Shown here: one piece after another, positions 43,166 to 51,147 of the stretch
How the letters are laid out: the number at the start of each line of letters is the position of its first letter
How positions within the stretch are numbered: position 1 is the first letter of the stretch
Source of the DNA: Burkholderia sp.
GTDB lineage: Bacteria; Pseudomonadota; Gammaproteobacteria; Burkholderiales; Burkholderiaceae
Assembly: GCA_031253835.1 (NCBI GenBank)
Contig: JAIRVP010000065.1
Location: forward strand, 1-64,000
DNA length: 64,000 bases
Direction of reading: 5' to 3'
Translations under genes and position numbers: made by a program
The notes under the pieces: generated by a model
The model's database searches: none
Told to the model about the DNA's origin: nothing
Seen by the model: the letters and a program-made list of their open reading frames with translations, nothing else

Positions 43166-44302
43166 TTACTGTTTCGACAGCGCGATGTAGCGCGCGAGAT
43201 GGTGATCTTCATCACCGAGCTGGTGATCGATCATCACGAGGCGCTTCGAGTAGTGCGACAGCGGCAGCTCCCATGTCATCCCGATCCCGCCGTGCAACTG
43301 GATGCTTTCCTCGGCGACGAGCGTGCCGATCCGGCCGATGGTGGTCTTCGCCGCGGCCAGCGCGCGTTCGCGCACCGCGCGCGGCGCATCGAGCTGCGCG
43401 GCCGCGTTGATCACCGCCGAGCGCGCCTGCTCGACTTCGAGCAGCAGGTCGGCCATCCGGTGCTGCAGCGCCTGGAAGCTGCCGATCGGCAGCCCGAACT
43501 GCTTGCGCGTGCGCAGGTACTCGAGCGTGTGCTCCTTTGCGACGTCCATCGCGCCGAGCGCTTCCGCCGACAGCGCGAGCAGCCCGTAGCCGAGCACGCG
43601 TTCGAGCAGCTCGGCGCCCGCTTCGCCGTCGTGCGCGCCGAGCGCCGCCTCGGCCGGCAGCGCGACGCGCTCGAAGCGCACCTCGGCCGCGCGGCCGCCG
43701 TCGATCTTCCGGTAGTCGCGCAGCGACACGCCCGGCGCGTCGGCCGGCACGACGAACAGGCCGATGCCGGCTGCGTCGTCGTCCTGCCCGGACACGCGCG
43801 CGCTGACGACGAAGAACGCCGCCTGCGCGGCCTGGTCGACGACGCCCTTCGCGCCCGTCAGCACCCAGCCGTCGCCCGCGCGCTCGGCACGCGTGCGCAC
43901 GGTCGTCAGTTCGTAGTGCGAGCCCGGTTCGTCGTGCGCGAACGCGGCGCTCGCGCTGCCGTCGATCAGCGCGGCGAGCCGGTCGCGATGCGCATCACCG
44001 CCGGCGAGCGACAGCGCGCGGCCCGCGAGCAATGCACCGAGGAACGGCTCGACGACGAGCCCGCGCCCGAGGCATTCGAACACCACGGCGATGTCGAAGC
44101 CCGCGCCGCCGAAGCCGCCGTCGGCTTCGGCAAACAGCGCGCCGACCGTGCCGAGCTCGGCGAAGCGCTGCCACATCGCGCGATCGAAGCCTTCGGCCGA
44201 CTGCGCGATGCGATCGCGCACCGGGAACGCGTACTGTTCGGCGATGAAGCGGTTCAACGTGTCCGCCAGCATCCGGCGGTCTTCTGTGTGCTGGAAATCC
44301 AT
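43166..44302 (-). CDS. Acyl-CoA dehydrogenase family protein (first of pair)
   Basis: 378-residue flavoprotein of the acyl-CoA dehydrogenase family. It shows the N-terminal helical domain (MDFQHTEDRRMLADTLNRFI), a middle beta-domain and the C-terminal helical domain with YLRTRKQFGLPIGSFQALQH and IQLHGGIGMTWELPLSHY. It is paired with another acyl-CoA dehydrogenase 14 bp upstream; such pairs often form heteromers in steroid or unusual acyl-CoA breakdown. The frame continues upstream into that gene's antisense-like reading, so the ATG at 44302 was chosen by the family N-terminus. Confidence 0.92.
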   Translation of the reverse strand: MDFQHTEDRRMLADTLNRFIAEQYAFPVRDRIAQSAEGFDRAMWQRFAELGTVGALFAEADGGFGGAGFDIAVVFECLGRGLVVEPFLGALLAGRALSLAGGDAHRDRLAALIDGSASAAFAHDEPGSHYELTTVRTRAERAGDGWVLTGAKGVVDQAAQAAFFVVSARVSGQDDDAAGIGLFVVPADAPGVSLRDYRKIDGGRAAEVRFERVALPAEAALGAHDGEAGAELLERVLGYGLLALSAEALGAMDVAKEHTLEYLRTRKQFGLPIGSFQALQHRMADLLLEVEQARSAVINAAAQLDAPRAVRERALAAAKTTIGRIGTLVAEESIQLHGGIGMTWELPLSHYSKRLVMIDHQLGDEDHHLARYIALSKQ

Positions 44303-44316
44303 CGTCGCGTCCCTCG

Positions 44317-45513
44317 TTACAGCCCGAGCATCATCTTCGCGATGATGTTCTTCTGGATCTCGTTCGAGCCGCCGAAGATCGACAGCTTCCGGTTGTTGAA
44401 GTACTGCTGCGCGGCGCTCGCGGCTTCGTCCGGGCCGACCGGCTCGCCGTCGTAGCCGGCATCGAGCGCGTCGTCGACGAACGGCTGCGCGTACGGCCCC
44501 ATCGCGCGCCGCATCAGCGCGGTGATCTCCTGGCGGATCTGCGTGCCGCGGATCTTCAGCATCGAGCTTTCCGCGCCCGGCGCGCCGCCGCCCGCGACCG
44601 CCGCCAGCACGCGCAGGTTGGTCGTGCGCATGTTCTCGAGCTCGATCTCGACCCGCGCGACGCGCGCCGCGAAGAACGGATCGTCCGCGAGCGGCCTGCC
44701 GTTCTTCGTGACCTTCGCGGCCACCGCGCGCAGCCGGTCGAGCGCGGCCGTCGAGAAACCGATCCCCGCGATGTTGGTGCGCTCGTACGTGAGCAGGTAT
44801 TTCGCGTAGGTCCAGCCGCGGTTCTCTTCGCCGACGAGGTTCTCCACCGGCACGCGCACGTCGGTGAAGAACACCTCGTTCACCTCGTGCTCGCCGTCGA
44901 GCGTGATGATCGGGCGAACCTCGACGCCCGGCGTATCCATGTCGACCAGCAGGAAGCTGATGCCTTCCTGCTTGCGCACGTCGGTCGCGGTGCGCACGAG
45001 ACAGAAGATCATGTTCGCGTAGTGGCCGAGCGTGGTCCACGTCTTCTGGCCGTTCACGACGTAGTGGTTGCCGTCGCGCACCGCGCTCGTCTTCACCGCC
45101 GCGAGATCGGAGCCGGCGCCCGGCTCCGAGTAGCCCTGGCACCACCAGTCGGTGCCGTCGAGGATGCGCGGCAGCCAGTGGCGCTTCTGCGCTTCGTTGC
45201 CGTACTTGATCAGCACGGGGCCGAGCATGTTCACGCCGAACGGCACGATGCGCGGCGCACCCGCGAGCGCGCATTCGTTGTCGAACAGGAACTTTTGCGC
45301 GACGCTCCAGCCGGGGCCGCCGTATTCACCCGGCCAGTGGCTCGCGAGCCAGCCGCGCGCGTTGAGGATCGCGTGCCATTCGCGCATGTCGTCGCGCGTG
45401 AGGTGCAGGCCGCCCTTCACCTTGCGCGCGATGCGCTCGGGCAGTTCGGCTTGCAGGAAGCGCTGCACTTCCGTGCGGAAGGCTTCCTCTTCGGGCGTGA
45501 AATTGAGGTCCAT
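44317..45513 (-). CDS. Acyl-CoA dehydrogenase family protein (second of pair)
   Basis: 398-residue flavoprotein. The N-terminus is MDLNFTPEEEAFRTEVQRFL, the mid-domain has WCQGYSEPGAGSDLAAVKTS and WTTLGHYANMIFCLVRT, and the C-terminus ends QQYFNNRKLSIFGGSNEIQK before KNIIAKMMLGL. The length and GSNEIQ motif are typical of the family. It stands between the multifunctional enzyme (38 bp upstream) and the other dehydrogenase (14 bp downstream), all on the minus strand. Confidence 0.95.
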   Translation of the reverse strand: MDLNFTPEEEAFRTEVQRFLQAELPERIARKVKGGLHLTRDDMREWHAILNARGWLASHWPGEYGGPGWSVAQKFLFDNECALAGAPRIVPFGVNMLGPVLIKYGNEAQKRHWLPRILDGTDWWCQGYSEPGAGSDLAAVKTSAVRDGNHYVVNGQKTWTTLGHYANMIFCLVRTATDVRKQEGISFLLVDMDTPGVEVRPIITLDGEHEVNEVFFTDVRVPVENLVGEENRGWTYAKYLLTYERTNIAGIGFSTAALDRLRAVAAKVTKNGRPLADDPFFAARVARVEIELENMRTTNLRVLAAVAGGGAPGAESSMLKIRGTQIRQEITALMRRAMGPYAQPFVDDALDAGYDGEPVGPDEAASAAQQYFNNRKLSIFGGSNEIQKNIIAKMMLGL

Positions 45514-45551
45514 CTTCGTTCCGTTGCGAATGTTGCGAATGCGGTGGGCGT

Positions 45552-47678
45552 TCAGTCGACGCGGTTCAGGCTCGCGAAATCCGCGCCGCGCGCGACGAGA
45601 TCGACGAGCAGCGGCGACGGCTTCCAGAACAGCGGATCGTCCTTCGCGAACGCGCGGATATCGGCGAGCACGTTCGCGAGGCCGACCGTGTCCGCGTAGT
45701 GCATCGGGCCGCCGCGATAGCGCGGGAAGCCGTAGCCGTACAGGAACACCGCGTCGACATCGAGCGGGCGCAGCGCGATCTTCTCGTGCACGACGTTCGC
45801 GCCTTCGTTGATCATCGCGGCGAGGTAGCGGCGCAGGATCTCGTCGTCGGTGAACGTGCGCGGCGTGACGCCCTTCTTCGCGCGTTCTTCCGCGACGATT
45901 GCTTCGACTTCCGGGTCCGGCGTGCCGACGCGCGCGCCGTCCGGGTACAGGTAGTAGCCGCGCGCGGTCTTCTGCCCGAACCAGCCGCGCTCGCACAGCC
46001 GGTCGGAAATCTCGACGTAGCGTGCGCGCGGGTCGCGCGTCGCCGCGCGGCGCTTGCGGGTCGCCCAGCCGATGTCGCCGCCCGCGAGGTCGACGACCTG
46101 GAACGGGCCCATCGGGAAACCGAATTCGCGCACCGCGCGATCGATCTGGTACGGCGACGCGCCGTCTTCCATCAGGTAGTCGGCCGCCGTGCGATAGACG
46201 GCGAGGATCCGGTTGCCGATGAAGCCGTCGCACACGCCCGCGCGCACCGGCGTCTTCTTCAGCTGCTTCGCCAGCGCGAACGCGGTCGCGACGACGTCCG
46301 CGCTCACGCGCGCCGGCACGACGATCTCGAGCAGCTTCATCACGTTCGCCGGCGAGAAGAAATGCAGGCCGATCACGTCGGCCGGCCGGTCGATGCTCGC
46401 AGCCAGTTCGTCGATGTCGAGATACGACGTGTTGGTCGCGAGCACCGCGCCCGGCTTGCACACGCGTGCGAGTTCGGCGAACACGGCCTTTTTCACGGCC
46501 ATGTCCTCGAACACGGCCTCGATCACGACGTCGGCCTGCGCGAGCGCGTCGTACGATGTGCTGCCCTTGAAGCGCGCGAGCCGCGCCGCGTGCGCGGCCG
46601 GCGTCATCCGCCCTTTCGCGACGAGCCCGTCGTACACCTTCTCGACATGCGCCCGGCCGCGCGCGAGCGATGCTTCGTCGCGTTCGATCATCGTCACCGG
46701 CAGCCCGGCGTCGAGCGCCGCGACCGCGATGCCCGCGCCCATCGTGCCGCCGCCGACCACGCCGATCCGCTCGACCGGCCGTGCGCTCGCGCGCCGCGCT
46801 TCGGGCGCCTTCGCCGCTTCGCGCTCCGCGAAGAACGCATGCACGAGGCCCGCGCGCTGCGGGCTGTCGATGCATTGCAGGAACAGGCTGCGTTCGAACT
46901 TCATCCCCGCGTCGAACGACTGCGTGAGCGCGGCCTCGACCGCGTCGACGATCTTCGCCGGCGAGAACAGCCCGCGCGATTTCTTCGGCAGGTCTGCACG
47001 CGCCGCGTCGATCGCGGCCTGCGCGGCCGCGCGATCGGCAAGCCCCTGCGCGTCGCGCGTGCGGCGTACCGGTGCGCCGAGCGACACGAGTTCCTGCGCG
47101 TAGGCGAGCCCTTCGGCGAGCGTGTCGTCGCTGTGCGCGATGCGGTCGACCAGGCCGAGCGCGAGTGCTTCCTCGGCGCTCGCGTGGCGGCCCGTCAGCA
47201 TCAGGTCGAGCGCAGCTTTCGCGCCGATCAGGCGCGGCGCGCGCTGCGTGCCGCCGGCACCGGGCAGCAGGCCGAGCGTGACTTCGGGCAGCCCGAGCTT
47301 CGCGCCGGGCACCGCGAGCCGGTAATGCGCGGCCAGCGCGACTTCGAGGCCGCCGCCGAGCGTCGCGCCGTGCAGCGCGACCACGACCGGCTTCGTCCCG
47401 GATTCGATGCGCTCGCACACGTCGGGCAGCGACGGCGGCACCGGCGGCTTGCCGAATTCGCGGATGTCGGCGCCCGCGATAAAGTTGCGGCCGGCGCCGA
47501 CGATCAGCACCGCGCGGATCGCGTCGTCGGCCTGCGCGGCGTCGAGCGCGTCGGCGAGGCCGCGCCGCACGTCGGCGGACAGCGCATTGACGGGCGGATG
47601 GTCGATCGTGACGACGAGCACCTTGTCGCGGCGCTCGCGCGTGACCGTGCCGGCTTGGGGGGTGGCGGGTGAATTCAT
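45552..47678 (-). CDS. Bifunctional enoyl-CoA hydratase / 3-hydroxyacyl-CoA dehydrogenase
   Basis: 708-residue multifunctional beta-oxidation enzyme of the peroxisomal/FadJ type. The N-terminal crotonase domain (about residues 15-190) has FIAGADIREFG and LHGATLGGGLEVALAAHYRL. The NAD-binding 3-hydroxyacyl-CoA dehydrogenase domain (from about 297) has IGVVGGGTMGAGIAVAALDA, followed by the two C-terminal helical domains with NRILAVYRTAADYLMEDGA. It is first in the operon and begins 14 bp after a pair of tandem hairpins, with AGGAG before the ATG at 47678. Confidence 0.95.
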   Translation of the reverse strand: MNSPATPQAGTVTRERRDKVLVVTIDHPPVNALSADVRRGLADALDAAQADDAIRAVLIVGAGRNFIAGADIREFGKPPVPPSLPDVCERIESGTKPVVVALHGATLGGGLEVALAAHYRLAVPGAKLGLPEVTLGLLPGAGGTQRAPRLIGAKAALDLMLTGRHASAEEALALGLVDRIAHSDDTLAEGLAYAQELVSLGAPVRRTRDAQGLADRAAAQAAIDAARADLPKKSRGLFSPAKIVDAVEAALTQSFDAGMKFERSLFLQCIDSPQRAGLVHAFFAEREAAKAPEARRASARPVERIGVVGGGTMGAGIAVAALDAGLPVTMIERDEASLARGRAHVEKVYDGLVAKGRMTPAAHAARLARFKGSTSYDALAQADVVIEAVFEDMAVKKAVFAELARVCKPGAVLATNTSYLDIDELAASIDRPADVIGLHFFSPANVMKLLEIVVPARVSADVVATAFALAKQLKKTPVRAGVCDGFIGNRILAVYRTAADYLMEDGASPYQIDRAVREFGFPMGPFQVVDLAGGDIGWATRKRRAATRDPRARYVEISDRLCERGWFGQKTARGYYLYPDGARVGTPDPEVEAIVAEERAKKGVTPRTFTDDEILRRYLAAMINEGANVVHEKIALRPLDVDAVFLYGYGFPRYRGGPMHYADTVGLANVLADIRAFAKDDPLFWKPSPLLVDLVARGADFASLNRVD

Positions 47679-47691
47679 GGTTTCTCCTGTC

Positions 47692-47772
47692 GGCCCGAGT
47701 TAGCGCTTTAGCGCTTACTCGGGCCCCATGCCGTGGATGGTTGGAGTTGGCGCTTCAGCGCCTACTCCAACC
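47692..47772. repeat. Two tandem related hairpins upstream of the acyl-CoA operon
   Basis: Hairpin 1: GGCCCGAGTTAGCGCT (47692-47707), loop TT, AGCGCTTACTCGGGCC (47710-47725). Hairpin 2: GGTTGGAGTTGGCGCT (47739-47754), loop TC, AGCGCCTACTCCAACC (47757-47772). Both have 16-bp arms with a single mismatch (T opposite T) at the same place. The arms differ in ways that keep pairing (CC/GG to TT/AA, A/T to G/C), so the fold is conserved and not just the sequence. Confidence 0.85.
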
Positions 47773-47805
47773 CCTCGGCGGTCTGTGCATCAAGCATGAC
47801 TTCAT

Positions 47806-47821
47806 TCTCGATTGATCGAGA
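47806..47821. promoter_or_regulatory. Perfect palindrome, candidate operator A
   Basis: TCTCGAT-TG-ATCGAGA is a perfect 7-bp inverted repeat with a 2-nt centre in the divergent region between the acyl-CoA operon and its LysR gene. LysR proteins commonly bind such dyads; no binding evidence is available. Confidence 0.5.
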
Positions 47822-47854
47822 TTCATTGACAATTCCCTCTTGCTTTTACAAGCT

Positions 47855-47871
47855 GTCAAGTCTGACTTGAC
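47855..47871. promoter_or_regulatory. Perfect 17-bp palindrome, candidate operator B
   Basis: GTCAAGTC-T-GACTTGAC is a perfect odd palindrome with 8-bp arms, 46 bp upstream of the LysR start codon. Its position suits autoregulation of the LysR gene or activation of the divergent operon. Confidence 0.55.
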
Positions 47872-47917
47872 ACTGAATGCTTTCCGACCGTTAAACGGGA
47901 CGGATCAGGAGCGATGC

Positions 47918-48880
47918 ATGGACCTGAACGCGCTGACGCTGCTCGTCGAGATCCTCGACGCCGGCAATCTCAGCAAGGCCGCGCAGCGGCTCAAGATGAG
48001 CCGCGCGAACGTCAGCTACCGGCTGAACCAGCTCGAACGCTCGATCGGCCAGCAGCTCGTGCGCCGCACGACGCGGCGCATCGAGCCGACCGAGATCGGG
48101 CTGAAGCTGTACGAGCACGGCCGGCGCATCCGCAACGAGCTGCTCGCCGCGCAGGAATCGGTGACGACGCTCGGCCAGGACCTGCAGGGCCGCGTGCGGC
48201 TGTCGGTGCCGAGCGGCTACGGGCAGATGGTGATGTCCGAATGGCTGCTCGCGTTCAAGCGGCTGCACCCGGGCATCGTGCTCGACGTCGTGTTCGAGAA
48301 TCGCGTGGAAGACCTGATGCGCGACGAAGTCGACATCGCGATCCGCGTGATGTCCGAGCCGCCGCAGAACCTCGTCGCGCGCGACATGGGCGCGGTGCGC
48401 TACGTCGCGTGCGCGTCGCCCGCGTTCGCCGCCGCGCACGGGATGCCGTCGAGCCTCGGCGCGCTGGCCGCCGCGCCGGTCGTCACCGCGACGGTGATGG
48501 GCCGGCAGCTCCGGATCGCCGCGTATCTCGGCGACGAGCGCCACGAGGTGCTGCTCGAACCCACGTTGATTTCGGAGAACTTCCTGTTCCTGCGCCAGGC
48601 GATCCTCGCGGGGATCGGCGTCGGCATCGTGCCCGACTACGTGATGCAGGACGACATGCGGCGCGGCACCGTCGTCACGTCGCTCGACGCATACCGGCTC
48701 AGCATCTTCGGCACGCACATGTACATGCTGTACATGCCGAACCGGCATCACACGCGCGCGACGTCGACCTTCATAGAGTTCATCCTCGAACAGGCCGGGA
48801 AGACCGGCCGGGGCGGGCCCGGCGGGATTCGTCAGGGTTTTCTGTCGGATGACAATCCGCCGGCGGCGCGGCGACAATAG
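47918..48880 (+). CDS. LysR family transcriptional regulator
   Basis: 320-residue LysR-type regulator. The N-terminal helix-turn-helix is LSKAAQRLKMSRANVSYRLN with ERSIGQQLVRRTTRRIEPTE, followed by a linker helix and a periplasmic-binding-like effector domain. The ATG at 47918 follows AGGAG at normal distance; an ATG 4 bp earlier is out of frame. It is divergent from the acyl-CoA operon and so is its probable regulator. The effector is unknown, perhaps an acyl-CoA intermediate. A region of two palindromes separates the two. Confidence 0.93.
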   Translation: MDLNALTLLVEILDAGNLSKAAQRLKMSRANVSYRLNQLERSIGQQLVRRTTRRIEPTEIGLKLYEHGRRIRNELLAAQESVTTLGQDLQGRVRLSVPSGYGQMVMSEWLLAFKRLHPGIVLDVVFENRVEDLMRDEVDIAIRVMSEPPQNLVARDMGAVRYVACASPAFAAAHGMPSSLGALAAAPVVTATVMGRQLRIAAYLGDERHEVLLEPTLISENFLFLRQAILAGIGVGIVPDYVMQDDMRRGTVVTSLDAYRLSIFGTHMYMLYMPNRHHTRATSTFIEFILEQAGKTGRGGPGGIRQGFLSDDNPPAARRQ

Positions 48881-48951
48881 CGCGCCGGGGCCGGCAGCCG
48901 CGTCGCGCCGGCGCCATCGCCTCATTCGCATTCACTGCTGCCGAGGGTTCA

Positions 48952-50826
48952 ATGTTCGACCGGATTCGCCCGCCTTCGCGTCCCTGGACGCTGCTTGCCG
49001 CCGTCGCGCTCGTCGCGTTCAACGCCGGCTGCACGTCCCCGTCCGCGCCGTCGGGCGCCGTCGTCCCGGTCGTCGCCGCCTCGGGCGCGGCCGTCCCGCT
49101 GCCCGGCGTTCACACGCCCGAACTGTCGTCCGGCTGGACCGACAAGCCGGGCTGGACCTCGCAGCACTTCATGATCGCGGCCGCGAACCCGCTCGCGACG
49201 CAGGCCGGCTACGACACGCTGAAGGCCGGCGGCACCGCGATCGACGCCGCGATCGCGACCCAGATGGTGCTCGCGCTGGTCGAGCCGCAATCGTCGGGGA
49301 TCGGCGGCGGCGCGTTCATGCTGTACTTCGACGGCCGTACGACGCAGGCGTACGACGGCCGCGAGACCGCGCCGGCCGCCGCGACCGACCGGCTGTTCTA
49401 CGGACCGACCGGCCAGCCGATGAGCTTCTACGAAGGTGTCGTCGGCGGGCGCTCGGTCGGCACGCCGGGCGTGCTGCGCATGCTCGACGCCGCGCACCGC
49501 GCGCACGGCAAGCTGCCGTGGCGCCGGCTGTTCCAGCCGGCGATCCGGCTCGCCGAGCACGGCTTCACGATCAGCCCGCGGCTCGCGACGCTGATCGCGA
49601 ACGACCCGTACCTGAAGAACGACCCGGCCGCGCGCGCGTACTTCTACAACGCCGATGGCACGCCGAAGGCGGCCGGCACGGTGCTGAAGAACCCGGCGCT
49701 CGCGACCGTGCTGCGCCAGGTCGCCGACCGCGGCGCGAACGCGTTCTACAGCGGCGCGATCGCGCGCGACATCGTCACGAAGGTACGCAAGCACCCGACC
49801 AACCCGGGCCTGCTGTCGCTGCAGGATCTCGCGCGCTACAAGGCGAAGGTGCGCACGCCGCTGTGCGCCGACTACCGGCGCTCGGTCGTGTGCGGGATGC
49901 CGCCGCCGTCGTCGGGCGGCCTCGCGATCGCGCAGATGCTCGGCATCCTCGAGGCGATGCCCGACTGGCAGCAGATCGGCGCGCAGAAACCGGTGCGCAA
50001 CGACGTCGGCTACGAGCCGACGCCGTTCGCCGCGCACCTGTTCAGCGAAGCCGGGCGCCTCGCCTATGCGGACCGTGCGCGTTACGTGGCCGATCCCGAT
50101 TTCGTGCCGCTGCCGGGCGGCAGCTGGACGAGCCTCACCGACAAGACCTATCTCGCGCAGCGCGCGCGGCTGATCGGCGACAACAGCATGGGCGTCGCGC
50201 AGGCCGGCGCGCCGCAGGGCGCGACGCTCGCGATGGCCGACGACCGCAGCCCCGAACTGCCGTCGACGTCCGACATCGCGATCGTCGACCGCTACGGCCA
50301 GGCGCTGTCGATGACGACGAGCGTCGAGGATGCGTTCGGCTCGCGGCTGATGGTGCGCGGCTTCATGCTGAACAACCAGCTCACGGATTTCTCGTTCGTG
50401 TCGAACGACAACGGCCGGCCGGTCGCGAACCGCGTGCAGCCGGGCAAGCGGCCGCGCTCGGCGATGTCGCCTGAACTCGTGTTCGACAAGAAGACCGGAC
50501 AGGTGACGATGGTCGTCGGCTCGGCCGGCGGCCCCGCGATCATCAATCACGTCGCGAAGACGCTGGTCGGCGTGCTCGACTGGGGCATGACGATGCAGCA
50601 GGCGATCGCGCTGCCGAACTTCGGGTCGATGAACGGGCCGACGCAGCTGGAACGCGGCCGCGTGTCGGACGGGCTCGCCGACGGGCTGAAGGGCCGCGGG
50701 CACGACGTGCAGGTCGTCGAGATGAACTCGGGGCTGCAGGGGATCCAGCGGCTGAACGTGCAGGGGCAGACCGTGTGGTTCGGCGGTGCGGATCCGCGGC
50801 GGGAAGGGATTGCGATGGGGGATTGA
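48952..50826 (+). CDS. ggt: Gamma-glutamyltransferase (lipoprotein)
   Basis: 624-residue gamma-glutamyltranspeptidase, which cleaves or transfers the glutamyl group of glutathione outside the cytosol. A lipobox (VAFNAGCTS) near residue 25 indicates membrane anchoring. The large-subunit region has NPLATQAGYDTLKAGGTAID and PQSSGIGGGAFMLY. The self-processing, catalytic Thr439 starts the small subunit in PSTSDIAIVDRYGQALSMTT, followed by VGSAGGPAIINHVAKTLVG. It lies 71 bp after the LysR gene but in a different functional class, so co-regulation is not implied. Confidence 0.94.
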   Translation: MFDRIRPPSRPWTLLAAVALVAFNAGCTSPSAPSGAVVPVVAASGAAVPLPGVHTPELSSGWTDKPGWTSQHFMIAAANPLATQAGYDTLKAGGTAIDAAIATQMVLALVEPQSSGIGGGAFMLYFDGRTTQAYDGRETAPAAATDRLFYGPTGQPMSFYEGVVGGRSVGTPGVLRMLDAAHRAHGKLPWRRLFQPAIRLAEHGFTISPRLATLIANDPYLKNDPAARAYFYNADGTPKAAGTVLKNPALATVLRQVADRGANAFYSGAIARDIVTKVRKHPTNPGLLSLQDLARYKAKVRTPLCADYRRSVVCGMPPPSSGGLAIAQMLGILEAMPDWQQIGAQKPVRNDVGYEPTPFAAHLFSEAGRLAYADRARYVADPDFVPLPGGSWTSLTDKTYLAQRARLIGDNSMGVAQAGAPQGATLAMADDRSPELPSTSDIAIVDRYGQALSMTTSVEDAFGSRLMVRGFMLNNQLTDFSFVSNDNGRPVANRVQPGKRPRSAMSPELVFDKKTGQVTMVVGSAGGPAIINHVAKTLVGVLDWGMTMQQAIALPNFGSMNGPTQLERGRVSDGLADGLKGRGHDVQVVEMNSGLQGIQRLNVQGQTVWFGGADPRREGIAMGD

Positions 50827-51147
50827 GGGCGTCCTTTCGCAAGCGTGCGACGCGGTCCGGTTCACCCCCGGTCCCGTTCTATCGGCTTCGCCTTCTCGCC
50901 ATCCATTTGCTTAACCGACGGCGCACCGTCGCTCATTTGTTCTGTCGCGTCCCAATCTCTACAGAATCAATTTCGTAATCGTCTGATCGACGGTTGCCGA
51001 ACCGCTCCGTAAAGTCGCTCACTCACGTCGCAGCGATTCCATCCCGGCGTGCAATCCGCAGGCACCGGCGATGCGCCACGTCGTCGACGTGACGCATCGG
51101 CATTTTCCGGTTGCAGGCACCCGACCCATCGATCAGGACTACGATTC
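50827..51147. other. Intergenic region between ggt and the autotransporter
   Basis: 321 bp with no supported gene on either strand. It is less GC-rich in its middle (around 50930-50985), which would suit the promoter of the autotransporter gene, but no convincing -35/-10 pair was found. Confidence 0.5.

Noticed and set aside
44317..47418. A 1033-codon minus-strand frame that could suggest a fusion of an acyl-CoA dehydrogenase with upstream sequence
   Set aside because: Only the last 398 codons match the dehydrogenase; the part upstream overlaps the multifunctional enzyme in another frame and is Arg/Ala-rich noise. The dehydrogenase has its own ATG at 45513.
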